Of a stretch of 55,540 nucleotides of DNA, positions 1 through 9,382 are shown one piece after another. Position 1 is the first letter of the stretch. The number at the start of each line of letters is the position of its first letter. The DNA comes from an uncultured Candidatus Poseidoniales archaeon (lineage in GTDB: Archaea > Thermoplasmatota > Poseidoniia > Poseidoniales > Poseidoniaceae): the NCBI GenBank assembly GCA_905182725.1, contig CAJJCQ010000016.1:1-55540 (forward strand), given 5' to 3'. A model generated the notes under the pieces. The model saw only the letters and a program-made list of their open reading frames with translations. It searched no databases and had not been told where the DNA came from. The position numbers and the translations under genes are program-made.

Positions 1-128
1 CATGCCTGTTCGATTTTTGGAAGTACTTCCTCATCGACCCATGCACGAACCATATCGCGAATCATGATTTCTTCTTCTGTAAGCAAGCTTTCAATATCGT
101 AGAAATCTAATCCTTCGTAAGGCTCCAT
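1..128 (-). CDS. Acyl-CoA dehydrogenase family protein (glutaryl-CoA dehydrogenase-like), N-terminal fragment, truncated by window edge
   Basis: Reverse-strand translation from ATG at 128: MEPYEGLDFYDIESLLTEEEIMIRDMVRAWVDEEVLPKIEQA; resembles the N-terminus of acyl-CoA/glutaryl-CoA dehydrogenases. Confidence 0.75.
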   Translation of the reverse strand, partial: MEPYEGLDFYDIESLLTEEEIMIRDMVRAWVDEEVLPKIEQA

Positions 129-245
129 ACTATCCTCTCAAGGTGCGGTCTTCACGGGGCTTCAAGAACCTAACCCTCTCTCCGCTAGATGAAAAGAACA
201 TTTGGCATGAAAGTATTCACGAGTCTTGTGAAAAAGAAGAGGTGA

Positions 246-1424
246 TTATTTCTTCTTCAATCCACGGAATTGCAAATATTTTCGTTGAAGATAGGGGCTG
301 TTCATGTAGATCAATCCTAAGACTACACCCGGGACAGAAATGGTGACTGCAGCCATGACCATAATGGACAGGAGGTCTAAATCTTCACCAGATACGCCTA
401 TTTTCTCAAACGACACAATGTTACCAAATGAAGTAATAATGAAGCCTTCTTGATGTGCATTCTCCCAAACGACCTCAAGTGAACGGCCAGCGACAACAGC
501 ATCCCATGCCATTGCATCCTCGGATACAATTTGGGCAAATGCTTCAGAGACCAACGGTTGTTGGCGAATTGTTGCAAATGGTGCCATGTGAATCAAAGTG
601 GTTCCGTCGTGCCCACGAGAGACTCCGGTGAAATCACCTTCCAGCGAGGAGAGTTGCATGATTGCTCGAGTAGTTGATTCACTGGCATCCACCATATCCA
701 GTCGAATCGCTTGAGTCCTCAATCCGCTGGCAAATCCGACACACTCATTCAACGTCGGGTCTGCACAATCTACACCGACCCAAGTGTCGCCACCGGTGCC
801 TGAAAGAAACGTAAGTTGATCATTCGTTGAAAGAACGGCAAGACCGTCATTCAGTGTTGCAACCACGCAAATGTTTTGGCTACGGTGGCAGGCGATATCG
901 CTTATCGAAGAACTACGTGTGTCGGCTATAGCAGTCATACCTGAGCCTTCATTAAACTTCCAAAGGCTTCCATCCGAGGCACCAAAGTAAGCATAATCAC
1001 CTGCAGGTCGCCATTCAACTGCAGTCATATTGAGCCCAATGATCGAACCTGAACCATTGACGGTCGTAATCGCATGGTTCTCAGTCGAATAACGCAGAGC
1101 AACCCCCATATCACCGGTAATCAAGGCTGTTTCGCCCCGTGGATGCCAAGAGACATCATGCAACGCAGCATTTCGTGCCGTACTCAGCTCCACATCTTGA
1201 CTTCGGTCTTCAGCATGAAGTGCAGAGACGCGATGTGCATAGCCGTTTTCTCCAACCAACAAGACTGACAAGCCATCCGGTGACATCTTCCCAGCATGGA
1301 TGCCAAGATCAGAATCTTCGAGAGAGCCAACCAATTTCAATTCAATCAGCGACTCAGGTTGCGCAGGTACTGCTGGCAAGAGTAAGATAAGCAGGCATAC
1401 GCCCAAGAAAAAGTGCCCTCGCAT
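246..1424 (-). CDS. Secreted/membrane-anchored beta-propeller-like protein with C-terminal TM
   Basis: ORF 246..1466; likely start at M15 (MRGHFFLGVCLLILLLPAVPAQ, signal-peptide-like); WD/YCF48-like repeats and hydrophobic C-terminus before RKYLQFRGLKKK. Confidence 0.6.
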   Translation of the reverse strand: MRGHFFLGVCLLILLLPAVPAQPESLIELKLVGSLEDSDLGIHAGKMSPDGLSVLLVGENGYAHRVSALHAEDRSQDVELSTARNAALHDVSWHPRGETALITGDMGVALRYSTENHAITTVNGSGSIIGLNMTAVEWRPAGDYAYFGASDGSLWKFNEGSGMTAIADTRSSSISDIACHRSQNICVVATLNDGLAVLSTNDQLTFLSGTGGDTWVGVDCADPTLNECVGFASGLRTQAIRLDMVDASESTTRAIMQLSSLEGDFTGVSRGHDGTTLIHMAPFATIRQQPLVSEAFAQIVSEDAMAWDAVVAGRSLEVVWENAHQEGFIITSFGNIVSFEKIGVSGEDLDLLSIMVMAAVTISVPGVVLGLIYMNSPYLQRKYLQFRGLKKK

Positions 1425-1531
1425 GATTTGCCCAATGCCAACTACAAAAAAACCCCTCCTACGCATTCGAACGAGTTTTTCTCATTCACCTCGACGGTGA
1501 GCCTTATGGCAAAGAGGCTCTTCGCAGATGT

Positions 1532-2056
1532 ATGGAGCGATTCGCAGTCAAGCGTGGTTTAGAAAAAGAAATTGGTGGGAATGCAGGGCTTGCACGTATT
1601 GCAACGACCTATTTCGACAACATCCAAGTTGATGCTGAAGGCATGTTTACTGGCACATTTGCCATTCTCACACGAATCAATGGCCACTTCGGCTCAGATG
1701 GAAAACTCGTGATGGATGTTGAACAAATGAAAGGTGGAGACCTCACAAGTTTCTTATCTGCTGATGGTGGACGTGAAAATGCAATGCTCTCCCGACATAA
1801 ATGGTCATCATTCCTTGATGAAGTAACAGGATACTCCCCAAAACAACGTGGCGATAAGGCAAAAGAAGATGCAAAGAAATTTTCCAAAGCAAAATCGGCT
1901 ATCAAGATGGCCTACAAAATGATGGAGATGAGTAAGACTGTCGACCAAGCCACCATTGATACAGCAAATACTATGATTGCTGAATTACAAGCAATGATCG
2001 ATTCTGGAATTCCTCCGTCGGAAGGAAAGGTAAAGAAACTCAACGACTTAATTTGA
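1532..2056 (+). CDS. Conserved hypothetical protein
   Basis: 174 aa ORF immediately upstream of and co-directional with tyrS. Confidence 0.55.
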   Translation: MERFAVKRGLEKEIGGNAGLARIATTYFDNIQVDAEGMFTGTFAILTRINGHFGSDGKLVMDVEQMKGGDLTSFLSADGGRENAMLSRHKWSSFLDEVTGYSPKQRGDKAKEDAKKFSKAKSAIKMAYKMMEMSKTVDQATIDTANTMIAELQAMIDSGIPPSEGKVKKLNDLI

Positions 2057-2069
2057 AAGAAGTGGTAAC

Positions 2070-3215
2070 ATGGGCATCGATTCAGTTCTCGAATCCTTTG
2101 TCGAAGAGAATCCACGTATCCTTGAATTAAATGAGCAACAACAACACCGACTGGCCTTGATGGTTGGCCAAGTTGACGAAACCGTTGGTATTGGCCATCT
2201 GGTGAATTGCTTGGCGGATAACACCAGCATGGCTGGTGATGGTGTGATACGCTGTTATGTCGGATTCGAACCGTCCGGAAAAGCCCACATTGGTTGGAAA
2301 GTTCTCTCCTTACAACTTCGAAGAATGTTAGAAGCCGATGCCAATGTACTCATCTTTTTGGCTGATTGGCACGCTTGGGTCAATGACAAATTTAACGGCG
2401 TCATGGAAGATATTCAAACGACTGCAACCTATATGGAAGAAACATTCCGTGCTTTACTCGGTCATCCTGAAGAAGGCGATGGACCTGGACAACTTCGTTT
2501 CATTTGGGCATCTGAAATAATGAGTTCTGGCGATTATTGGGCACGAGTTCTTCGCTGCTCCAAGGGCGCAACACTCGCAAAAGTTCGCAAAACATTCACC
2601 ATCATGGGCCGGGATGAGGCATCCTCTGATCACGACCTCTCCAAATTCTATTATCCAGCAATGCAAGCCAGTGATATCTTTGAAATGAAAATTGATGTTG
2701 CTCTTGGTGGCATGGATCAACGTAAAGCTCACATGTTCATGCGAGATGTTGCGACTCGATGGAATTGGGAAAAGCCAACCTGTTTACACACACCGATTCT
2801 TTCATCACTCAAAGCGGCTGGAGTCCGAATGGAGAGTTTTGACCACAAGATGAGTAAATCTGACCCTTCAGGCGCCATATTATTGCATGATGAAGCGAAA
2901 GCCCTTCGAAAGAAAATGCAAAAGCATGCTTACTTGAATCCCGAAGACCCGAATTCACCTGTCTATGAATTGGCTGAGCATGTCGTTCTACCAGAATGGG
3001 GGGAAATCATTGTCACTCCGAATCCAAAATTCGGCGAACCCTCGACTTGGAATGATCTTGAAGCATTCAAAGCAGCCGTAGTTGATGGCACACTTCACCC
3101 TCTTGACGCCAAACTCGGCGTAGCTGATGGTATTATCCGTGGCTTACAGGGTGTATCTGAACATTTCGAAAAGCACCCAGAAACGCTTGATGCTGTTTCA
3201 TCACTACGAAAGTGA
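2070..3215 (+). CDS. tyrS: Tyrosyl-tRNA synthetase, archaeal type
   Basis: Class I signatures CYVGFEPSGKAHIGW and KMSKSDPSGAILLHD. Confidence 0.9.
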   Translation: MGIDSVLESFVEENPRILELNEQQQHRLALMVGQVDETVGIGHLVNCLADNTSMAGDGVIRCYVGFEPSGKAHIGWKVLSLQLRRMLEADANVLIFLADWHAWVNDKFNGVMEDIQTTATYMEETFRALLGHPEEGDGPGQLRFIWASEIMSSGDYWARVLRCSKGATLAKVRKTFTIMGRDEASSDHDLSKFYYPAMQASDIFEMKIDVALGGMDQRKAHMFMRDVATRWNWEKPTCLHTPILSSLKAAGVRMESFDHKMSKSDPSGAILLHDEAKALRKKMQKHAYLNPEDPNSPVYELAEHVVLPEWGEIIVTPNPKFGEPSTWNDLEAFKAAVVDGTLHPLDAKLGVADGIIRGLQGVSEHFEKHPETLDAVSSLRK

Positions 3216-4082
3216 TTCTTCTTCAGATGAATCGACTTCGATATAATTTGAAAAGCCTTCTTCGACACTGTGGGCTCGTAAGTAAATCATTCGTCGAGTA
3301 TCTCGAATGAAATCGCGGTTAATCAACGGGTCAACAGCAACAACAGCATTGATGGTTAAGCAATCACTCTTGGCGAATTGTCCAACATTTTCATCGAACA
3401 CAACAACTTGGAAACTTTCCCCATTCTCTGCCATGCCGTTTTCCAACATAGTAGGAGATACAATTTCGAGGTATTGAACGTCTTCATAGTAGTTTTCTTC
3501 CGTCACCATCGAGATATCTGTTGGATCTTTATGGTACGACTTCGGTTTCTTTGTATCCATATTTGAAAGAATGATGTCGAGACAGGTTCGACAATATTTC
3601 ACTTTTTCACGTGGACGAGCTAAACGCTCTTCAATCGTCCACTTCGAATCGCAATCATTACATTTGTGAACACTGGTTTTGAGCCAACCAATAATCGGAC
3701 TTGTTGAAACAACAACTCCGTCGAAAGTGAGTAATCGAGTACGGTCTCGCATTCTTAGTTCACTTACTTCATAGGATCGATTACTAGGGAGGTTGATCAC
3801 ACGTATTACCGGGCGCGTTGACATGTTTCGGTCCGTATATTGCTCTTTAAGCACTTGATTCCCACAAAACAGGGTGGGGCCCATGTTTTCAGAAAATTTC
3901 ACTTGAAGACCATCATACTTCGCTAAATCATTCCATTCGACTTCAAAACCAAAAACAGGTTCGCCAATACCAGGGAGTGCATCGAGGTCGTTTTTGTAGA
4001 CCTCACTTTCAAACAAAAGTCTCCATGATTCAAGGGTACTTTGGGAATCTTCATCGGGTTCGGTTGGAGTTTTTTGCTTCAT
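3204..4082 (-). CDS. MCM N-terminal-domain-like protein (zinc-binding + OB fold), no AAA+ helicase domain
   Basis: RTRLLTFDGVVVSTSPIIGWLKTSVHKCNDCDS...CRTC...QYLEIVSP...NVGQFAKSDCLTINAVVAV resembles the MCM N-terminal zinc/OB region; protein ends at 292 aa with no Walker motifs. Confidence 0.65.
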   Translation of the reverse strand: MKQKTPTEPDEDSQSTLESWRLLFESEVYKNDLDALPGIGEPVFGFEVEWNDLAKYDGLQVKFSENMGPTLFCGNQVLKEQYTDRNMSTRPVIRVINLPSNRSYEVSELRMRDRTRLLTFDGVVVSTSPIIGWLKTSVHKCNDCDSKWTIEERLARPREKVKYCRTCLDIILSNMDTKKPKSYHKDPTDISMVTEENYYEDVQYLEIVSPTMLENGMAENGESFQVVVFDENVGQFAKSDCLTINAVVAVDPLINRDFIRDTRRMIYLRAHSVEEGFSNYIEVDSSEEESLS

Positions 4083-4268
4083 GGATTCTATCGGGCAGTT
4101 GAGACGGTTAAGAAACGTTTTGATTAGTCGTCATTTACTTACTTTATTCCATGCTGCCGGTGATCTGCAATTGAACGGGTCACTGCGAGTGAAGACCAAT
4201 GAATTGGTGTGCAAACGTTCAAGAATCCCTTTGAGGTGGTCAAGATATCCCTTGGGAGCGTCTCTGCT

Positions 4269-5006
4269 ATGGCCAACATTATCGTCCTCGTTAAACAAGT
4301 ACCTGATACCAATGCTCGCATCGTCCTTTCTGGCGACCGAGTCGACCTTTCTGCTGTCAAGAAAGTGATGAGTCCTTACGATGAATTCGCTGTAGAAACG
4401 GCACTTCAACATCGCGAATCAAGCGGTGGTGAAGTAACGGCAATTACCGTTGGCGGCGCAGGGGCAGACAAAGTATTGAAAGATGCAAAAGCCATTGGTG
4501 TTGACAATATTGTCCGTATTGATTGTGAGACTCCACTCGATTCCAATTCACTCCAATCAATTCTTGCATCCGTCATCTCAAGCCTTAGCGCTGAAGTCGT
4601 CTATTGCGGAAAATCTGCTGCAGATACAGGCGCAGGCTCAACTGGACCTGGACTCGCTGAACGACTCGGCTGGGCTTCTGTTTCAAACACAACAAGTGTT
4701 GAGTTTGGGGAACAACTCTCCGTAGTCACTCCATCTGCTGGAGGAAATGCACGAATCAATGTGCCTCTACCAGCAGTCGTCTCCTGTGATAAGGGTAACA
4801 TCAAGGTTCGAAAGCCAAATGTCAAAGGAATTATGCAAGCAAAGAAGGCCCAAGTCGATGTTCGTAGCGTTGATGTTCCTGCTTCGACCGTTTCGGTCGT
4901 AGCACACAGTATGCCCCCTGCAAAACCTGCAGGCAAATCTTACCAAGGTGGCGCAGCAGCAGCTGAAGTCGCTCAACTCCTCCGGGATGAGGCAAACGTA
5001 ATTTGA
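4269..5006 (+). CDS. etfB: Electron transfer flavoprotein beta subunit
   Basis: MANIIVLVKQVPDTNARI...; start chosen at ATG 4269 inside ORF 4209..5006; adjacent to etfA. Confidence 0.9.
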   Translation: MANIIVLVKQVPDTNARIVLSGDRVDLSAVKKVMSPYDEFAVETALQHRESSGGEVTAITVGGAGADKVLKDAKAIGVDNIVRIDCETPLDSNSLQSILASVISSLSAEVVYCGKSAADTGAGSTGPGLAERLGWASVSNTTSVEFGEQLSVVTPSAGGNARINVPLPAVVSCDKGNIKVRKPNVKGIMQAKKAQVDVRSVDVPASTVSVVAHSMPPAKPAGKSYQGGAAAAEVAQLLRDEANVI

Positions 5007-5007
5007 G

Positions 5008-5949
5008 GTGAAAGAAATGACAGATACTATAGTAATCGCTGAAATCGTCAAGGGTGCAGTCCACCCTACAACTGCTGAACTCATCACTGCGGCTCTCGCA
5101 CTTGGATCTCAACCTGTTGTTGTTGTCCCTTGCACAGACGCAAGTGTTGCTGATGGCGCCTCCCAATTTTCAGGCGCAGCTCGTATTCTTGCTGCAAAAT
5201 CTGATGTGTTCTCAAACTATGATGCTGCAGGATGGGCATCGGCCCTTGATGCAGTGACACCAGCAGGTATCATCATCACCTCGGCCTCTCCACAATCAAA
5301 AGACCTCGCTGCCCGTTTGGCTGCTCGAAGAGGGATTTCGGTCGTACAAGATGTCGTACAAATCGAAGGTGGAAACTTGACTTCACCAATTTATTCTGGT
5401 AAGGCAATGCAAACTGTATCTCTCAGTGGAAATGCAGTCGTCACTGTTCGCCCGAATGTCTTTGCAGCAGCAGCCAGTGATGGTTCAACCGATGTATCGG
5501 TTGTCGACACGACTGGAAACGTCGCTACTGCGGTTCAAGAGTTCATGGCTCGTGCTTCAACACGTCTCGATGTGGCCGAAGCAAACATCATCATCTCCGG
5601 TGGAAGAGGAATGGGCTCTCCAGCAAATTTCTCTCACTTAGAAGCAATTGCTGATACTTTGGGTGCTGCAGTTGGTGCATCTCGTGCAGCAGTTGACACA
5701 TGGGATGACATCCCTCACTCGATGCAAGTTGGTCAAACTGGAAAGACTGTCAATCCGAATCTCTACATCGCTGTCGGAATCTCTGGCGCCATACAACACT
5801 TGGCTGGAATGCGTTCATCGAAGTATATCGTCGCCATTAACAAAGATGCTGACGCACCTATATTCCAACATGCAGATTATGGAATTGTAGCGACTTGGGA
5901 AGAGGCATTGCCTATTCTTCAATCGACACTTTCGACCATGATGGCGTGA
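5008..5949 (+). CDS. etfA: Electron transfer flavoprotein alpha subunit
   Basis: C-terminal FAD-binding region [12 protein letters not shown]...[45 protein letters not shown]. Confidence 0.92.
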   Translation: MKEMTDTIVIAEIVKGAVHPTTAELITAALALGSQPVVVVPCTDASVADGASQFSGAARILAAKSDVFSNYDAAGWASALDAVTPAGIIITSASPQSKDLAARLAARRGISVVQDVVQIEGGNLTSPIYSGKAMQTVSLSGNAVVTVRPNVFAAAASDGSTDVSVVDTTGNVATAVQEFMARASTRLDVAEANIIISGGRGMGSPANFSHLEAIADTLGAAVGASRAAVDTWDDIPHSMQVGQTGKTVNPNLYIAVGISGAIQHLAGMRSSKYIVAINKDADAPIFQHADYGIVATWEEALPILQSTLSTMMA

Positions 5950-6732
5950 TTAGGCATATCGCCCACGGCTGTAAACACCAGCACCAGCATCATCTCCAAC
6001 AAAGGGATTCGTTTGTTTTTCATGACCAATTGTCGTCAATGGACCATGGCCAGGGTACACGATGGTATCAGGTGCTAACGGCCAAAGTTGAGTATGAATC
6101 GATTGTGCGAGAACAGTAAAGTCTCCACCGGTGTCTGGCAAATCAGTTCGACCTACAGAACCCGCAAACAATGTATCTCCGACGAACAAATGATCTGGGC
6201 CATCATCAACGATGAGTCGAAGACAACATCCACCGAGCGTATGACCGGGAGTATGAAGAATTTCAAAAGTAAGTGCTCCAATCTCGAGAATTTCACCAGC
6301 AACTAAATCCACATCAGCTATTGCAGGTTCCGGGACTTCGAAACCGTACTTTTGGGCCGAAGAAGGAGCTAATGTTTGCAAATACGTATCATCGGGATGG
6401 AGATACCATTGAACATCATAGCGTTCCAAGAGGTCAGGGATGTGTCCACTGTGGTCAAAATGGGCATGGGTATTGACTAAGGCAACTACCTTTCGAGATG
6501 GAATCTTTTGTTGTATTCTTTCATTGTCTGATCGAGGGCCATTTGACCAATCCGGGCCATTACCGGCAAATCCATCAACCCAATCGATAAGACGTTCAGG
6601 TTCACCACCACCATCAATGATGATTGTATCACCTGTTGCCCGGTCAGTAACGATAGAACAGCGCATCTGTAAAACACCTACAAAGAAGTATTCGACCCAC
6701 GGTTTACTCACGCCCATGTCCATGCTAAACAT
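5950..6732 (-). CDS. MBL-fold metallohydrolase (glyoxalase II-like)
   Basis: THAHFDHSG, HTPGHTLGG, VGDTLFAGSVGRTDLP, YPGHGP motifs. Confidence 0.88.
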   Translation of the reverse strand: MFSMDMGVSKPWVEYFFVGVLQMRCSIVTDRATGDTIIIDGGGEPERLIDWVDGFAGNGPDWSNGPRSDNERIQQKIPSRKVVALVNTHAHFDHSGHIPDLLERYDVQWYLHPDDTYLQTLAPSSAQKYGFEVPEPAIADVDLVAGEILEIGALTFEILHTPGHTLGGCCLRLIVDDGPDHLFVGDTLFAGSVGRTDLPDTGGDFTVLAQSIHTQLWPLAPDTIVYPGHGPLTTIGHEKQTNPFVGDDAGAGVYSRGRYA

Positions 6733-6754
6733 CTCCCCTTCAAGAGGCTAGGCC

Positions 6755-8389
6755 CTATTCAATCAAGATATGCAATGAATCACTCGACCATTGTCCATCA
6801 CGGTCACAAATGCGTAATTCAAAACGATGGCTTCCACGTGGAATCCGAACACGAACCTTAGCGGAAGAAGCAATTTCCTTACCACTACTCTCAATCCAAG
6901 ACCAAGTTTGAATACGATCTTGGGGGTCAAAGGAAGTTGAACCATCAAGGGTAACAATTGCGGAACCATCGGCGTCAGCTTTGAGATGCTGATCTTCACC
7001 AGAAACAGCACGTGGGACAAGTATTTCTCCGATTTCAGTGTTCAATTGCTCGAGGAGATCTTCTGAAGGTAAAAGTGCCATTTTAGTAATTGCATCATCA
7101 AGTTGAGTAAGTAGGTCCTCTGTGTCAATGTCAAGTGCTCCATCTTCAGTCACTTTCGGAGGTTCGCCAAAGTCGCCTTCGAGTGCACTGTGTAATGCTT
7201 CCAAGCCGACGTCGGCTGGTTGTGAGGTTTGCATTGATTTTAATTCTTCTTCTGTGAAAAATTCATTCATTGAATCATCTACTCTATAGAGTTCTTCCGC
7301 TGATAATTGTACCGTTTCCTCAGTCTTTTCAAACCACAAATTAAGTTCTGATGCATCGATTTCAAGAAGTTCCTCATTGAATGAAAACAATCCTATCGGC
7401 TCTATTTCGGTCCAATCATTCTGATCTTCACCCGCAAACAAACATACTGAGCCATCAAGTGAAGCTTCAATAAAATGAGGCATTCCTTGATGTTCAATTT
7501 TCCATTCACGCCCATCTGCGTTCAATCCATAAATGTAAAACCACGATGTTGCGGCAATACATCCATTTCGGAAAAGAAGTGTTTGAATCGGATAAGTGCA
7601 TGAAATTCGTGGTTCGGAGGTATAGGAGGATTGACCAGTAAGGTATTCAGTTACGTGGCCATCAGCAAATCCACAGTAGAGACCTTCGTTTGATGGAATC
7701 GCATGCAATAACTGACTCTTTACATCATCTCGGTGGACCAAGACTTGTTGTTTCAGATCCCAAATTTCGATTTCTAAAACCTCTTCATCTCCTGAAACAA
7801 GTGCATAACCTTCTCTCCCAATGACCAGATGATGATTGACATCTGAACCAAGACACGTGATTGATTCACCTGTTTCTCCACGAATTGGTCTTGACCAGAC
7901 CGTTTGTCCGTTTTGAAGGGCTTGAACTTGACCACTTTCGTGTGCTAAAATTAAGTATTCACCAATGGCTGTAAAGCGTAGGATATCAGAATATGTTGTT
8001 GGTAAATCGAAAGGAGTACCATCATAGCCAAACAGATGTAAACGTCCGAGTCCATCAATGACTGCGAGTTGTGAAGGTAATTGCTGTAATGCAAAACCGC
8101 CCGCTCCAATTTCAACTTGCCATAGGACTTTACCTTCGAGGTCTAAACAGGTAAGGCCATATTCATCATCTAAAACAAATATTTGATTACCACGCAATAT
8201 GGCTTTTCGAATCAATGCTGGTGCTTGCCATGAAGTCGAAGGGGCGAGAACTCCTTCTGAACTTTGAGCGATGAAGAGTTTACCATCACCTTCTGCCCAA
8301 ACAGCGACATCACCACCTATTGACATTGCCAAAGCACTCACCTTTGCTTCAGGTTGGAATGCGATATGCACCGAATGGGTACTGAGCAT
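6755..8389 (-). CDS. PQQ/WD-like beta-propeller protein with C-terminal PKD-like domain
   Basis: Repeated propeller-like blades; C-terminus DADGSAIVTLDGSTSFDPQDRIQTWSWIESSGKE... is PKD-like; no obvious signal peptide. Confidence 0.6.
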   Translation of the reverse strand: MLSTHSVHIAFQPEAKVSALAMSIGGDVAVWAEGDGKLFIAQSSEGVLAPSTSWQAPALIRKAILRGNQIFVLDDEYGLTCLDLEGKVLWQVEIGAGGFALQQLPSQLAVIDGLGRLHLFGYDGTPFDLPTTYSDILRFTAIGEYLILAHESGQVQALQNGQTVWSRPIRGETGESITCLGSDVNHHLVIGREGYALVSGDEEVLEIEIWDLKQQVLVHRDDVKSQLLHAIPSNEGLYCGFADGHVTEYLTGQSSYTSEPRISCTYPIQTLLFRNGCIAATSWFYIYGLNADGREWKIEHQGMPHFIEASLDGSVCLFAGEDQNDWTEIEPIGLFSFNEELLEIDASELNLWFEKTEETVQLSAEELYRVDDSMNEFFTEEELKSMQTSQPADVGLEALHSALEGDFGEPPKVTEDGALDIDTEDLLTQLDDAITKMALLPSEDLLEQLNTEIGEILVPRAVSGEDQHLKADADGSAIVTLDGSTSFDPQDRIQTWSWIESSGKEIASSAKVRVRIPRGSHRFELRICDRDGQWSSDSLHILIE

Positions 8390-8444
8390 GCATCGTAGAG
8401 GTGACTACCTCAATTAACCTCATCCCTTGCTTGCGTGGGACTGT

Positions 8445-9373
8445 TCATTCAATCCAAGAAGTTGTATCGGGATGAGGGCGGAACTTACTTGGCGCATTGA
8501 TATGTTGCCACAAAGATGCTTTTTCAGCCACCGTCCACCCACAGAGAGGTTCAAGCGTTGACAAAGGTGTCGTTTTAATTGCGGTTTCTCGTCGTTGAAT
8601 GTGTGGTTTAGCTTGTTCAAGTGTGAGACCAACCACCCCCCAGGCTGGTCGTTGAAACATTTGACCAGATTCATATTTAGTCCGACTACGAACTCCGAGG
8701 AAGGGGTCCCATTTCGAGAGTAAACTCACGAACTCAGGTTTTGAGTCAAGTATTGGAATAATTCGTGAACCACGGCGCATGATGAGAAACGAACTCATCG
8801 CATCTTCCTCGGTTTTCAGCTGAACTAAGACATCGCCTTGAACACCTGTAGGCAATCCACCTGGACCGGTATTCGTATTTCAATCGAAGAAACACTGGCA
8901 GATTCAAGAATAATCTTCACCCACCATTCTGGATTTGATAAGTCGACTGAAAGTGAAGGGTCTCGTTCAATTAATGCTGCACTGAGTGCTCTTGCATAGG
9001 ATTGTGAATCCCACTCACCTTTGGCCCCAAGCCGTTTGATTCGCACCCCAAAGGTTCTTTTTCCACCTACACGGTCATGTCGTTCAAGTAAAAGTTCGGA
9101 GATCAGGCCGGGGTCAAGATTTTCAGATAATTCCACGATACGATCCATCGCCACAATTCCCAATCCATGGCACATTAAATCCTCAACCATTTCTGTTGGA
9201 GCACTGGAATAGATGACATCAAATTCTCTCAATCGGTCTCGAATGAGAGGGACTGAGGAATCTTCAGCAAGCTGTATCAAGTTTTTTCGTAATGAACGTT
9301 GAAACGAACGTCGAACAACTTTGGATTTGAGACCGAACTCCCCAAAACGAAGAATCCAAGATTGTTGTGGCAT
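8445..9373 (-). pseudogene. ThiI-like (NFLD-THUMP + degenerate PP-loop) gene split into two frames
   Basis: ORF 8825..9373 (LRFGEFGLKSKVVRRSFQRSLRKNL + THUMP-like) continues in a -1 frame (ORF 8445..8855) with TGPGGLPTGVQGDVLVQLKTEEDAMSSFLIMRRG, the region after THUMP in ThiI; SGGxDS motif absent. Confidence 0.65.
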
Positions 9374-9382
9374 TGAAAAGCC

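Noticed and set aside
143-346. Short + strand ORF overlapping the 246..1424 gene
   Set aside because: Overlaps the 3' end of a well-formed minus-strand gene; no recognisable domain or clear start.
4131-5166. Several opposite-strand and out-of-frame ORFs over etfB/etfA (e.g. 4601..4936, 4767..5087)
   Set aside because: Shadow ORFs of confident ETF genes; no recognisable content.
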